64,000 bases of DNA from Halobacillus mangrovi (GTDB taxonomy: Bacteria; Bacillota; Bacilli; Bacillales; Halobacillaceae), in the NCBI RefSeq assembly GCF_002097535.1, contig NZ_CP020772.1, forward strand, positions 620,001 through 684,000, given 5' to 3'. Made by a program: the position numbers and the translations under genes. The stretch's first letter is position 1. Each line of letters opens with the position of its first letter. Below the pieces are notes generated by a model. The model was not told the origin of the DNA. It did no database searches and saw nothing but the letters and a program-made list of their open reading frames with translations. Of the stretch, positions 8,048-17,324 are shown one piece after another.

Positions 8048-8989
8048 TTATCCAAAAATGCGGTCGTATTTATCAATTTGTTTCTTTCGCTCTACGTCCC
8101 AACGGTTTTCCGGATGTTCTTTACATTCAGTTGTACATGCAGCATGCTGCTTTTCTTCACACTCTTTACAGCAAACGTACTGACGATTGCACACCGGGTT
8201 ACTGCAGTTAATCATGCGGTCTTCAGGTTTACCACAGTGCTCACACTCAGCAATCACTTTCTCTTCCACCTGGTTGACGGGTACAGAAATACGCTCATCG
8301 AAGACGTACATTTTCCCATCGAAAAGCTCGCCTTTTACTTCAGGGTCTTTTCCGTAAGTTGTAATTCCACCCTCAAGCTGGTACACATCATCGACACCGT
8401 TTTTCTTAAGAATACCTGTCAGCTTCTCACAACGGATACCTCCAGTGCAATAAGTCAGAACTTTTTTGTCCTTCCATTGATCTGCATTTTCAGCAATCCA
8501 TTCTGGGAATTCACGAGAGTGGTTAACTTCTGGTCGAATAGCATTGCGGAAGTGACCAATGCGATATTCATATTCGTTTCGACCATCAATTACAATCGTA
8601 TCGTCACTTTTTAGCATCTCGTTGAACTCTTTTGGCTTCAAGTGTTTTCCGCCGAAGGTTTTTGGATCGATATCATCATTTTCGATGCTCCAGTTGACAA
8701 GCTCAGGCTTTACGCGGCAATGCATTTTCTTGAAAGCATGGCCCTCATGCTCGTCGATCTTGAAGTGGATGTCAGCGAAACGCTCGTCAGAACGTACATA
8801 ATCCATATATTCTTCCACTTGTTCAACGGTACCAGATACCGTTCCATTGATTCCTTCAGGGGACACGATGATACGACCTTTCAACCCAAGGTCTTTACAA
8901 AATTTCAAATGGTTTTGGCAGTATTCTTCATATTCAGGAAGATCAGCATACTTGTAATACAACAGAACTCGGTAATCTTTTGAGCTCAT
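8048..8989 (-). CDS. trhO: tRNA uridine(34) hydroxylase TrhO (rhodanese-domain)
   Basis: A 313-residue UPF0176/TrhO protein. Order of parts: N-terminal acylphosphatase-like domain (YRVLLYYKYADL to about residue 100), rhodanese domain with the catalytic cysteine in TYCTGGIRCEK, and a C-terminal cysteine-rich segment (CEHCGKP, CSNPVCNRQYVCCKEC, CTTEC) that probably binds metal. Family members use O2 to hydroxylate uridine 34 of certain tRNAs, the first step to 5-methoxy/oxyacetyl uridine. AGGAGG precedes the ATG at 8989. The gene is single. Confidence 0.92.
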   Translation of the reverse strand: MSSKDYRVLLYYKYADLPEYEEYCQNHLKFCKDLGLKGRIIVSPEGINGTVSGTVEQVEEYMDYVRSDERFADIHFKIDEHEGHAFKKMHCRVKPELVNWSIENDDIDPKTFGGKHLKPKEFNEMLKSDDTIVIDGRNEYEYRIGHFRNAIRPEVNHSREFPEWIAENADQWKDKKVLTYCTGGIRCEKLTGILKKNGVDDVYQLEGGITTYGKDPEVKGELFDGKMYVFDERISVPVNQVEEKVIAECEHCGKPEDRMINCSNPVCNRQYVCCKECEEKQHAACTTECKEHPENRWDVERKKQIDKYDRIFG

Positions 8990-9094
8990 TGGTAATTCCT
9001 CCTATATTAATATCTATATCAGTATAAATTAATGGAAAACAGTAATGTCCACACTTCATCATATTCGATTTCAAATTAGATTTCAAATGTAAAA

Positions 9095-10444
9095 TTATTG
9101 AACATTTGCTATCTCTTTCACTTTTTTTGAATACAAAAAGAGAATAGAAGAGGAAGCTGCCATTAGAACAATCAGCAGTCCGAACGGAATCCGGAAGTCA
9201 GCAGCCGTATAAGGCTGTTTATTTAGTTCTAATAGAATCCCGGCGACTACAGAACCAGTCGCGCTTCCAATGAAATGAATTTGCTGTTTTAAGCCGATCC
9301 CAGTTCCGATCTGAGCACTGGGTAAGATTCGGGATATTTCATTGGTTGAACTGGAGGACAGACTTGAAAACCCAAAACTTGTGAACATGTAAGCAGTCAT
9401 AATCATGTAAGGAGATAAACCGGCAAAAAAGAAAAAGATAAGCGCAGAGATCATTAATAGTCCATGTGCTAAATAGAGCACTCTCAAGTTTCCGTAAGCG
9501 TCAATCAACCGACCGACATAAATAGCCGCTACAGCCGACAAAATAGCACCTGGAAAAATGATGAAACCAATTGTTGCTGCCCCTTTGTCATAAACCTGTT
9601 CAAGCATAATTGGCATTAGGAACAAAACAGCGAAGTGTAAAGTAAAGCCGATATAGCTCATTAAAACGATACGGCGATAAGGTCTATTCAAAACTAATTC
9701 GGGCTGTATGAAAGGAGCAACTGTTCGGTTCACACGCCACCATAATAGAGCTGCGGAAATGAGCCCTCCTAATAAATATAGGCTAATAAAGGTAGAGATA
9801 TACAGTAAGAACATCGTTGCACTCGTACCAGACAATAGAGCCCCTGCCAGATCGAATTGTCCTTTTTCTGCTGACTCTTTCGGCATAAAGCGATATAAAA
9901 CAGGTATGACCAAAAAGACCATGACGGTAACAATGAATAGGTAATTCCAATCTAGATAATCAGTGATTACTCCTCCAGCCACAGGCCCTAAACCAAAGCC
10001 CAGAGAAGTTGCAGAGGCAATTAAAGCAAAAGCGCTGCCTCGGCGTGTTATAGGGATATATCTACCGGCAAATACCATTGATAAACCTGGAATAGCTGCT
10101 GCGCCAGAAGCCTGGCATAAGCGTGCAGACAGCAGCCACAAATAAGAATCTGCAAAGAATCCCAGAACCGATGAAAGACTGAATATTAAAATACCGATAC
10201 TTAATAAGGTACGAATCGGATAATAATCGGATAGTCTTGTGTAGGTGATTGTACAAATCGCCAAAACGATCGAATATCCGGAGACTATCCAAGCCCCTTC
10301 AGACGGCTGGAGGGAGAAGTCTTTTAAGATATTTGGTAAAGCTATATTAAACATCGTCGTATTCATTACTACGATGAGTATGGATGCACTCAAAATAAAC
10401 ACAGTACGAAAGTGTTCATTTGAAGGAGCAGGTGCATGTTGCAT
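9095..10444 (-). CDS. MFS drug:proton antiporter, 14-TM DHA2 family
   Basis: A 449-residue integral membrane exporter with about 14 hydrophobic helices. The GPVAGGVITDYLDWNYLF stretch (about residues 155-172) is antiporter motif C, and TRLSDYYPIRTLLS is the loop 2-3 motif A, as in Tet(L)/Tet(K)-like and QacA-like DHA2 exporters. The likely role is proton- or Na+-coupled export of drugs or monovalent cations; the substrate cannot be told. AAGGAGG lies seven bases before the ATG. It is downstream of pncA and an imperfect terminator on the same strand. Confidence 0.85.
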   Translation of the reverse strand: MQHAPAPSNEHFRTVFILSASILIVVMNTTMFNIALPNILKDFSLQPSEGAWIVSGYSIVLAICTITYTRLSDYYPIRTLLSIGILIFSLSSVLGFFADSYLWLLSARLCQASGAAAIPGLSMVFAGRYIPITRRGSAFALIASATSLGFGLGPVAGGVITDYLDWNYLFIVTVMVFLVIPVLYRFMPKESAEKGQFDLAGALLSGTSATMFLLYISTFISLYLLGGLISAALLWWRVNRTVAPFIQPELVLNRPYRRIVLMSYIGFTLHFAVLFLMPIMLEQVYDKGAATIGFIIFPGAILSAVAAIYVGRLIDAYGNLRVLYLAHGLLMISALIFFFFAGLSPYMIMTAYMFTSFGFSSLSSSSTNEISRILPSAQIGTGIGLKQQIHFIGSATGSVVAGILLELNKQPYTAADFRIPFGLLIVLMAASSSILFLYSKKVKEIANVQ

Positions 10445-10539
10445 CTCATGTCCTCCTTTTTACGACTATTTAGACACTCGAAATACTATACCACAACATT
10501 GCCGATAAGAAAATTAGAGAATGTTTTTCTAGACATAAA

Positions 10540-10578
10540 CCACCTCAGGTCATCCAAATTATGGATGACCTGAGGTGG
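10540..10578. terminator. Long hairpin after pncA
   Basis: A 16-bp perfect stem (CCACCTCAGGTCATCC with its complement) and a 7-base loop. The T tract on the pncA side is weak, so it may be a terminator or an mRNA-stabilising hairpin between pncA and the DHA2 exporter gene. Confidence 0.6.
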
Positions 10579-10594
10579 GGAGAGGCTTTATCAA

Positions 10595-11143
10595 TTATTT
10601 TAGTGTTGCACCTAGAACAGATTCGAAGTGATTAAGGGCCCATTCATGCCCTGGCTGGTTAAAGCTGGCTACAGCGTCTTTATAAATCACGATTTTGTAG
10701 CCGAGATTATAGGCGTCCATTGCCGTATGAAGGACGCAAATATCCGTGCAGACACCTACTAAATGAACTTCTTCAATATTTCTTTCTCTTAACTTCACAT
10801 CCAAATCTGTTCCTGCAAAAGCACTATAACGTGTTTTATCCATGTAATAAACATGAGGTTTCTCCGCATGTTGTTTATAGATTTCTTCTATAAGACCAAA
10901 GAGCTCCCGTCCAGACGTGCCTCGAAGGTTATGAGGAGGGAAGAGCTTAGTTTCAGGATGATACGGATCTCCTTCTTCATGGACATCAATCGCAAACACG
11001 ACGTAATCTTCACTTTCGATGAAATTCTTTGTCAGTTCCCCGATCCGTTTCTCTATAAGTTGACCCGGTTCCCCGCAAGTCAAAGCTCCTCCATCTGCAA
11101 CAAAATCATTCGTATAGTCAATGTTAATCAAAGCTCTTTTCAT
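10595..11143 (-). CDS. pncA: Nicotinamidase
   Basis: A 182-residue isochorismatase-fold amidase that converts nicotinamide to nicotinate in NAD salvage. The catalytic Asp is in LINIDYTNDF, the catalytic Lys in MDKTRYSAFAGTDL and the Cys in GVCTDICVLH; a cis-peptide and metal-binding D/H set is in DVHEEGDPYHPE. Near full-length agreement with Bacillus PncA. The longer frame starting at 11209 is rejected, because AGGAGG lies seven bases before the ATG at 11143 and the upstream part overlaps the 3' end of the MFS gene region. Confidence 0.92.
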   Translation of the reverse strand: MKRALINIDYTNDFVADGGALTCGEPGQLIEKRIGELTKNFIESEDYVVFAIDVHEEGDPYHPETKLFPPHNLRGTSGRELFGLIEEIYKQHAEKPHVYYMDKTRYSAFAGTDLDVKLRERNIEEVHLVGVCTDICVLHTAMDAYNLGYKIVIYKDAVASFNQPGHEWALNHFESVLGATLK

Positions 11144-11189
11144 CCTGGACCCTCCTAGTGTCTTTACACCTATCTTAACAGATTTAAAA

Positions 11190-12437
11190 TCACTTGGAAT
11201 AGCTAGCATTACGATGATATCTCACTCCGGCGGAACTCTTATGAAGAGTAATTAGCATGAAGACCCCACAAGCTAGTAGTAGAGAGCTTGTAACGAAGAA
11301 CACTGCGGAAAACCCAAATGCACCGGAGAGCATGCCGCCCATGGCTGGACCGATAATATTACCAAGAAAACGAATACTCGTATTGTATCCTAATACCTCT
11401 CCCTGCATAGCTACAGGAGCTTCCTGACGAATATATGCTGTTCTGACTGGAATGATTCCGCCAATGGATACGCCAAGCAAGAAACGTAAGAGCACCAGCT
11501 GCCAAATATTCGTTACAAAGGCTGCGGGTATATAAACAAGTCCAGCCATGAACAACAGGAAAATGAGAATCTTTACGTAACCTTTTTGATCAGCAATACG
11601 TCCCCAGCGTCTAGCCATCATCAAGTTTCCAAGTCCAGCTGCAGAAAAAGCGATACCGGAAAATAAGGCAAGGTTTTCTGGCCCATGCAATTCACCGACA
11701 AATAACGAAAGAATGGGCTGAATGCTGAAGTGAGCGATTTGTACGAATAGGGAAATAATCATAACCATCATCAATACAGGTTTTTTTACAATGTGAGCCA
11801 GTACCTCTTTTGAATTGTAAGATGTCTGTTCTTTTTCATCTTCCTTTTCTATTCTTTGTTCATGAATGCCTAAAAAAACGATCACTGCCGAAATTCCAAC
11901 GGTAATGGATACAAACTGAAAAGTTGTCGAATATCCGATCACATCCGCAATCCAACCTCCGAGCATCGGGCCGAGGAGACTTCCGGTAATACTTCCGGTT
12001 TGTAAAGTACCTAAGACTTGGCCTGCAATATTCTTAGGTGTCTGCGTTGAAATTAAGGCCTGGGACATGGGAATAAACCCAGTAAATACCCCCATGAACA
12101 GCCTGAGAAAAAATAATTCCCATACCGAATCAGCGAATCCCATTAATAAAACCGATAAGGCAAGGCCTGAGGCAGAAAGGATTAAAATGTTCTTACGTCC
12201 ATAACGATCCCCAATCTTTCCCCAGATCGGTGAAAAAATGAAAGCTGTCACAAAGGTAATTCCGAATACCCACCCTGACCATGTCTGTACATAGGAAGCA
12301 GAGTAATCACCAAATTCCTCTATATATAACGATAAAAACGGCAAGACCATTGTGATGCTGCCAGCAATGAAAAAGTTGGCAAACCACATGATCCATAAAT
12401 TTCTTCGAGCACGTTGTTCTTGATTAAGGATAACCAT
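11190..12437 (-). CDS. MFS multidrug exporter, 12-TM DHA1 (MdtG-like) family
   Basis: A 415-residue transporter with about 12 hydrophobic helices, motif A at GKIGDRYGRKNILI and antiporter motif C at SLLGPMLGGWIAD. The second half repeats motif A as RRWGRIADQKG, typical of MdtG/YitG-type multidrug exporters. It lies directly upstream of pncA (46 bases), so the two may be cotranscribed. The ribosome binding site (AGAAGTGA) is weak. Substrate unknown. Confidence 0.85.
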   Translation of the reverse strand: MVILNQEQRARRNLWIMWFANFFIAGSITMVLPFLSLYIEEFGDYSASYVQTWSGWVFGITFVTAFIFSPIWGKIGDRYGRKNILILSASGLALSVLLMGFADSVWELFFLRLFMGVFTGFIPMSQALISTQTPKNIAGQVLGTLQTGSITGSLLGPMLGGWIADVIGYSTTFQFVSITVGISAVIVFLGIHEQRIEKEDEKEQTSYNSKEVLAHIVKKPVLMMVMIISLFVQIAHFSIQPILSLFVGELHGPENLALFSGIAFSAAGLGNLMMARRWGRIADQKGYVKILIFLLFMAGLVYIPAAFVTNIWQLVLLRFLLGVSIGGIIPVRTAYIRQEAPVAMQGEVLGYNTSIRFLGNIIGPAMGGMLSGAFGFSAVFFVTSSLLLACGVFMLITLHKSSAGVRYHRNASYSK

Positions 12438-12587
12438 TCACTTCTTCCAATTATTTATTTCGTAACCCTAAATATATGTACCACAACTAAATAGAAGTTA
12501 AAAGAAATAAGCTTAAAAAATTTGGCGTATTTTGTCACATTAGTTTCACTGGGTCAATCGAGGGATATGGGGTAATAAATAAATAGC

Positions 12588-12616
12588 TTGCGAAACTTGT
12601 ATATACAAATTATAAT
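12588..12616 (+). promoter_or_regulatory. Promoter of the trehalose operon
   Basis: TTGCGA (12588-12593), a 17-base spacer and a perfect TATAAT (12611-12616), about 70 bases before the first gene of the operon. Confidence 0.75.
12597..12608. promoter_or_regulatory. TreR operator 1
   Basis: TTGTATATACAA, a perfect 12-bp palindrome in the promoter spacer. GntR/HutC-type TreR repressors bind this kind of GTATATAC core. Confidence 0.75.
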
Positions 12617-12628
12617 AAAAGTGTTTGA

Positions 12629-12638
12629 TGTATATACA
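12629..12638. promoter_or_regulatory. TreR operator 2
   Basis: TGTATATACA, a perfect 10-bp palindrome sharing the core of operator 1, 31 bases further on and just past the expected transcription start. Two sites three helical turns apart favour cooperative repression. Confidence 0.7.
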
Positions 12639-12659
12639 AGTAAGCGTGTACACTATTAA

Positions 12660-12673
12660 TGTAAGCGTTTAAG
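12660..12673 (+). promoter_or_regulatory. Candidate cre site of the trehalose operon
   Basis: TGTAAGCGTTTAAG agrees with the cre consensus except for the last two positions. It overlaps the approach to the ribosome binding site of the first gene. Catabolite control of trehalose genes is usual in Bacillus. Confidence 0.45.
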
Positions 12674-12684
12674 GGGGACATACG

Positions 12685-13173
12685 ATGTTTAAGAAGTTGT
12701 TTGGAAATAAAGAGAAGTCAGTAAGTCTTTCAGCACCAGTTACAGGGGAGGTTGTAGCATTAGAAGAAGTGCCGGATCCAGTATTTTCACAGAAAATGAT
12801 GGGGGAGGGAATCGCTGTCGATCCTTCTAAAGGTGAAGTTCTAAGTCCGGTTGATGGAGACATCGTTCAACTTTTTCCTACAAAACACGCTGTAGGAATT
12901 AAAACCAAAAGTGGAGTGGAAATTCTTATCCATATCGGCTTAGAAACAGTGGCAATGGAAGGGGAAGGCTTTGAAGCTTATGTATCACAAGGAGATAAAG
13001 TAAAAGCAGGTGACAAGCTTATTACTTTTGATATGGACCTTGTAAAAGAAAAAGCAAAAAGTACGGTTACACCAATCATTATTACGAATAGTGACGATTT
13101 TAGCGTTGAGCTTAACGATGAAAAGCAAGTAACAGCAGGAACCACGAAATTGATGACGGTGAATAATAAGTAA
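12685..13173 (+). CDS. PTS EIIA component (glucose/trehalose type)
   Basis: A 162-residue stand-alone EIIA of the glucose family. The phosphorylated histidine is His83 in ILIHIGLETVAM and its partner is His68 in PTKHAVGIK. It would receive phosphate from HPr-P and pass it to the EIIB domain of TreP, whose gene begins 23 bases later. In B. subtilis TreP has no dedicated EIIA and borrows one from other PTS proteins; here one is placed first in the operon. AAGGGGG precedes the ATG. Confidence 0.88.
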   Translation: MFKKLFGNKEKSVSLSAPVTGEVVALEEVPDPVFSQKMMGEGIAVDPSKGEVLSPVDGDIVQLFPTKHAVGIKTKSGVEILIHIGLETVAMEGEGFEAYVSQGDKVKAGDKLITFDMDLVKEKAKSTVTPIIITNSDDFSVELNDEKQVTAGTTKLMTVNNK

Positions 13174-13196
13174 AGTTACATCAGGGAGGGTAATGA

Positions 13197-14606
13197 ATGG
13201 ACTTAAAAAAACAAGCTGAACAAATTTTAGAAGCCATTGGTGGAAAAGAGAATATTTCGGCAGCAACTCACTGTGTCACCCGTCTCCGTCTTGCTCTAGT
13301 GGATGAAGGGATTGTTGATCAAGAGAAGCTCAATAATATTGACGCTGTCAAAGGATCTTTTTCTACGAACGGTCAATTTCAAATTGTTATAGGTCAAGGT
13401 ACAGTAGATAAAGTTTATAAAGAGTTTATTGCACTTGCTGGTATTGGAGAGCAATCAAAAGAAGAGGTTAAGGAAGCCACTGCCCAAAAAATGAATCCGC
13501 TTCAAAGAGCGATTAAGACGTTAGCAGATATCTTCATTCCTATTTTGCCAGCAATCGTTACTGCCGGTTTGTTACTCGGGATCAACAACATTTTAACTTC
13601 TCCGGGTATTTTCTTTGATGAACAATCTGTGATTGATGTTTATCCGCAATGGTCTGATATAGCCAATATGATCATCATCATAGCCAATACGGCATTCGTA
13701 TTTTTACCCGGGCTCATTGGTTGGTCTGCGGTTAAGAAATTCGGAGGAAGTCCAATACTTGGTATAGTCATCGGTTTGATTCTTGTTCACCCAGACTTAT
13801 TGAATGCATGGTCTTATGGGGAAGCAGTGAAAGAAGGTAACGTACCTGTTTGGAACTTGTTTGGTATGGAAGTCGAGAAGATTGGTTACCAGGGACAAGT
13901 GTTACCTGTACTAGTAGCCTCATACTTATTAACGCAGATTGAACTGTTTTTACGTAAAAGGATTCCAGATAGTGTGCAATTGTTATTCGTCGGTCCTATT
14001 GCTTTGCTGGTAACTGGTTTCCTTACATTTATCATTATCGGCCCTATTACATTCGCTATTGGTAACTGGATCACTGACGGTCTTGTAGCTACATTTGATA
14101 CATTCGCATGGTTAGGTGGGTTAATCTACGGTGGACTCTATGGCGTGCTTGTTATTACAGGTATGCACCATACATTCTTGGCGGTAGATATTCAGTTGGT
14201 CGGTAGTACCGGCACCACATTCCTATGGCCGATGCTCGCCTTATCCAACATTGCCCAAGGTTCAGCTGCATTTGCCATTATGGCTGCGTCTAAGGACGAA
14301 AAGCTGAGAGGGCTTGGATTCTCAACAGGAGTTTCAGCTTGGCTAGGAATTACAGAACCTGCATTATTCGGTGTTAACTTACGTTTCAAATATCCGTTCA
14401 TATTCGCAATTGCATCTTCCGCAATCGCCGGGCTTTATATTTCCTCTCGAGGTGTTGTAGCAAGCTCCATTGGTGTTGGAGGAGTACCTGGGATTTTCTC
14501 TATTGTAGCTGAGTATTGGCTTGATTTCGCGATTGGTATGGTCATCGTAATTGTGCTGCCTCTTGTAGGAACATTCCTCTACGCGAAACGCAAAAAAGAT
14601 GTTTAA
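13197..14606 (+). CDS. treP: PTS trehalose-specific EIIBC component
   Basis: A 469-residue membrane permease. The N-terminal EIIB domain carries the phosphorylated Cys26 in AATHCVTRLRL; the EIIC domain follows from about residue 110 with about ten hydrophobic segments and the conserved GITEPALFGVNLR loop. It imports trehalose as trehalose-6-phosphate. It sits between its EIIA and the phosphotrehalase gene in a tight operon (gaps of 23 and 24 bases). Confidence 0.93.
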   Translation: MDLKKQAEQILEAIGGKENISAATHCVTRLRLALVDEGIVDQEKLNNIDAVKGSFSTNGQFQIVIGQGTVDKVYKEFIALAGIGEQSKEEVKEATAQKMNPLQRAIKTLADIFIPILPAIVTAGLLLGINNILTSPGIFFDEQSVIDVYPQWSDIANMIIIIANTAFVFLPGLIGWSAVKKFGGSPILGIVIGLILVHPDLLNAWSYGEAVKEGNVPVWNLFGMEVEKIGYQGQVLPVLVASYLLTQIELFLRKRIPDSVQLLFVGPIALLVTGFLTFIIIGPITFAIGNWITDGLVATFDTFAWLGGLIYGGLYGVLVITGMHHTFLAVDIQLVGSTGTTFLWPMLALSNIAQGSAAFAIMAASKDEKLRGLGFSTGVSAWLGITEPALFGVNLRFKYPFIFAIASSAIAGLYISSRGVVASSIGVGGVPGIFSIVAEYWLDFAIGMVIVIVLPLVGTFLYAKRKKDV

Positions 14607-14630
14607 AATGAAGAACGGTGGTGTGTATAA

Positions 14631-16316
14631 ATGATTGAACAACCTTGGTGGAAAAAAGCTGTTGTGTATCAAATCTACCCAAAGAGCTTTAATGACACTA
14701 CAGGAAATGGGGTAGGTGACATTCAAGGGATTATTGAAAAATTGGATTACTTGAATGAACTCGGGGTCGACGTCTTATGGTTGACCCCAATGTACAAATC
14801 CCCTCAAAACGATAATGGTTATGATATCAGTGATTATTATGATATACATGACGAGTATGGCACCATGAAAGATTTTGAAGAGCTGCTTGAAGAAACTCAT
14901 AGAAGAGGTATGAAGCTAATCATGGATATCGTCATTAACCATACCTCAACGGACCATGAGTGGTTTCAGGAGTCCAGAAAGTCAAAAGACAACCCTTACA
15001 GGGATTATTATATTTGGAAGGACCCTGTAAATGGTGAAGAGCCTTCTAACTGGAAGTCGAAGTTCGGAGGAAGTGCCTGGAAATATGATGAAAAGACTGG
15101 ACAATATTATTTGCATTTGTTCGATGTCACCCAAGCTGATTTGAACTGGGAAAATGAGCAAGTAAGAAGTGAACTTTATGAAATGATGAAATTTTGGGGA
15201 GAAAAAGGAGTGGATGGCTTTCGTTTAGATGTCATTAACCTTATCTCCAAAAACCAGGAATTTCCGAATGATGATGGCAGTGTAGCTCCAGGGGACGGGC
15301 GTAAATTCTATACTGATGGTCCACGAGTTCACGAATACATGCAGGAGATGAACCGTGAAGTGTTCAAACCATATGATTTGATGACCGTAGGCGAAATGTC
15401 CTCTACGACAATCGAACATTGTATTAAATATACCGCACCAGAGCGCAATGAACTTAGTATGACGTTCAACTTCCATCATCTGAAGGTGGATTATCCAAAT
15501 GGAGAGAAGTGGACAGTTGCTGATTTCGACTTCCGTGAACTGAAGCAAATCCTATCCAAGTGGCAGGAGGAAATGAACAAAGGCAACGGCTGGAATGCCT
15601 TGTTCTGGTGCAACCACGATCAGCCGAGAGTCTTATCCCGGTTCGGTGATGATAAGAACTATCCTGACAAATCAGCAAAAATGCTTGCGACAACGATTCA
15701 TATGATGCAAGGAACACCATATATATACCAGGGTGAAGAAATTGGAATGACTAATCCTGGTTTCGAATCTATTGAAAAATATAAAGATGTTGAATCTTTA
15801 AATATGTACAAAGAATTTAAAGAAAAAGGCGTCAGCGAAGATAAGATTTTGGAAATTCTAAAACAGAAATCTCGTGACAACTCTCGTACACCAGTGCAAT
15901 GGGATGCAAGTGAAAACGCTGGATTTACGGAAGGAACACCATGGATTGATGTCGCTGATAATTATAAAGAGATTAACGCGGAGAAAGTGAAAAATACGGA
16001 TCACTCTATCTTCCATTATTACCAGAACCTCATCCAGCTTAGAAAAAATTATGATATTATCACTCATGGGGACTTTAAACTTCTAACTCCCGAAGATGAC
16101 CAGTTGTTTGCGTACCTCCGCGAATGGAATGGGGAGCGCTTGCTAGTAGTTAATAATTTTTATGGAAAAGAAACAAGGTTTAATCTACCTATAGATGTGG
16201 ATGGTAAGGACAAAGCTGAAATTCTAATTAGTAACTATAAAGATTCTTCTTTAGACTACGCAAAGGTCCATCTTCGCCCTTATGAGTCCATTGTTTATTA
16301 TATACCCACTCACTGA
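14631..16316 (+). CDS. treA: Alpha,alpha-phosphotrehalase (trehalose-6-phosphate hydrolase)
   Basis: A 561-residue cytoplasmic GH13 enzyme that splits trehalose-6-phosphate to glucose and glucose-6-phosphate. Start WWKKAVVYQIYPKSFNDTTG is typical. The catalytic nucleophile lies in GFRLDVINLI, the acid/base Glu in TVGEMSS and the transition-state Asp in WCNHDQPR. Length is that of the family. It follows treP by 24 bases and precedes treR. Confidence 0.93.
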   Translation: MIEQPWWKKAVVYQIYPKSFNDTTGNGVGDIQGIIEKLDYLNELGVDVLWLTPMYKSPQNDNGYDISDYYDIHDEYGTMKDFEELLEETHRRGMKLIMDIVINHTSTDHEWFQESRKSKDNPYRDYYIWKDPVNGEEPSNWKSKFGGSAWKYDEKTGQYYLHLFDVTQADLNWENEQVRSELYEMMKFWGEKGVDGFRLDVINLISKNQEFPNDDGSVAPGDGRKFYTDGPRVHEYMQEMNREVFKPYDLMTVGEMSSTTIEHCIKYTAPERNELSMTFNFHHLKVDYPNGEKWTVADFDFRELKQILSKWQEEMNKGNGWNALFWCNHDQPRVLSRFGDDKNYPDKSAKMLATTIHMMQGTPYIYQGEEIGMTNPGFESIEKYKDVESLNMYKEFKEKGVSEDKILEILKQKSRDNSRTPVQWDASENAGFTEGTPWIDVADNYKEINAEKVKNTDHSIFHYYQNLIQLRKNYDIITHGDFKLLTPEDDQLFAYLREWNGERLLVVNNFYGKETRFNLPIDVDGKDKAEILISNYKDSSLDYAKVHLRPYESIVYYIPTH

Positions 16317-16339
16317 TATACTATGATTGGTGATCAATC

Positions 16340-17065
16340 ATGAAAAATAAATATTTAGTGATTTACAATGAACTAGTCAGGATGATTCAAAACGGGAAGT
16401 TTCAACCCGGTCACACTTTGCCGTCTGAACATGAGTTGACCAGTTTTTTTACTACTTCCCGTGAAACCATTAGAAAAGCTTTAAGTTTATTGGCCCAAAA
16501 CGGGTATATTCAAAAAGTGCGGGGCAAAGGTTCCGTTGTTCTTGATCAAAGTAAGTTTGAATTTCCTGTATCTGGCCTAACCAGTTTTAAAGAGCTTTCA
16601 GATCAGCTTGGACAAGATTTCCGAACACATGTCCATGAACTTACTTTAGGGCTAGCTAGCGAACCGATGGCAGAGCGGTTGAATTGTGAAGGCGACAGGA
16701 AACTTTGGAAAATCATAAGGTCAAGAGAGATTGCAGGAGAAAGAATCATCCTGGATAAGGATTATATTAGAGAAGATTTGGTTCCAGGCCTGGATAAATC
16801 GATAGCTGAGAAATCGATCTACGAATATATTGAAAATCAGCTAGGTCTTGAGATAAGTTTTGCTAAAAAAGAAATCGTCGTAGAACCTGTAACTGAGGAA
16901 GACGAAACGCGGCTTGATTTAAACGATCACCGGCAAGTGGTAGTGATTCGAAGCTATGTCTACTTGGCCGATGCTACCCTCTTTCAATTTACAGAATCAC
17001 GACACAGACCTGACAAATTCCAGTTTGTAGACTTTGCCAGAAGAACGAAGAATAGACAAGACTGA
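16340..17065 (+). CDS. treR: Trehalose operon repressor
   Basis: A 241-residue GntR/HutC-family repressor: winged helix at residues 1-70 (LPSEHELTSFFTTSRETIRKAL) and a UTRA effector domain in the C-terminal two thirds. By analogy, trehalose-6-phosphate releases it from the two palindromes at 12597 and 12629. It is the last gene of the operon, starting 23 bases after treA, followed by a terminator. Confidence 0.92.
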   Translation: MKNKYLVIYNELVRMIQNGKFQPGHTLPSEHELTSFFTTSRETIRKALSLLAQNGYIQKVRGKGSVVLDQSKFEFPVSGLTSFKELSDQLGQDFRTHVHELTLGLASEPMAERLNCEGDRKLWKIIRSREIAGERIILDKDYIREDLVPGLDKSIAEKSIYEYIENQLGLEISFAKKEIVVEPVTEEDETRLDLNDHRQVVVIRSYVYLADATLFQFTESRHRPDKFQFVDFARRTKNRQD

Positions 17066-17096
17066 AGAGTCCCGTTGTTGGGACTCTCCTTTTTTA
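17066..17096 (+). terminator. Terminator of the trehalose operon
   Basis: GAGTCCC/GGGACTC stem, 6-base loop, then TCCTTTTTT. Confidence 0.9.
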
Positions 17097-17105
17097 TTGT
17101 TTAGG

Positions 17106-17299
17106 GATTTAAGTGATTTTGACCACTATAAATTTGTCGATGATCGATATGGGCGTCAAATTGAAGATGACATTGACAGCACATAGCATCGGGAAAAGAA
17201 ATCGATGCATATATAACGATGTATGAGGAAGAATGGCAGAAGCAACGGTTACAATATCCCGTATTGGATCGTTTAAGCGACTTTAACCTGTTACAATAA
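17106..17299 (+). pseudogene. Possible decayed small gene between treR and the DUF6933 gene
   Basis: Two protein-like stretches lie in different frames: 17106-17183 reads DLSDFDHYKFVDDRYGRQ and onward, ending at a stop, and about 17198-17299 reads EIDAYITMYEEEWQKQ through LSDFNLLQ to a stop. A one- or two-base shift near 17165-17190 would join them into a short acidic protein of about 65 residues. No clear start or family was recognised. Confidence 0.25.
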
Positions 17300-17324
17300 A
17301 CTTACTATTAATTAGACGAGGTGA

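Noticed and set aside
8642..8983. 113-codon + strand frame opposite trhO
   Set aside because: Antisense shadow of trhO; phenylalanine- and isoleucine-rich reading of the complementary strand.
10540..10578. Operator for the DHA2 exporter gene in the long palindrome
   Set aside because: The 7-base loop and location right behind pncA fit an RNA hairpin better than a protein-binding site.
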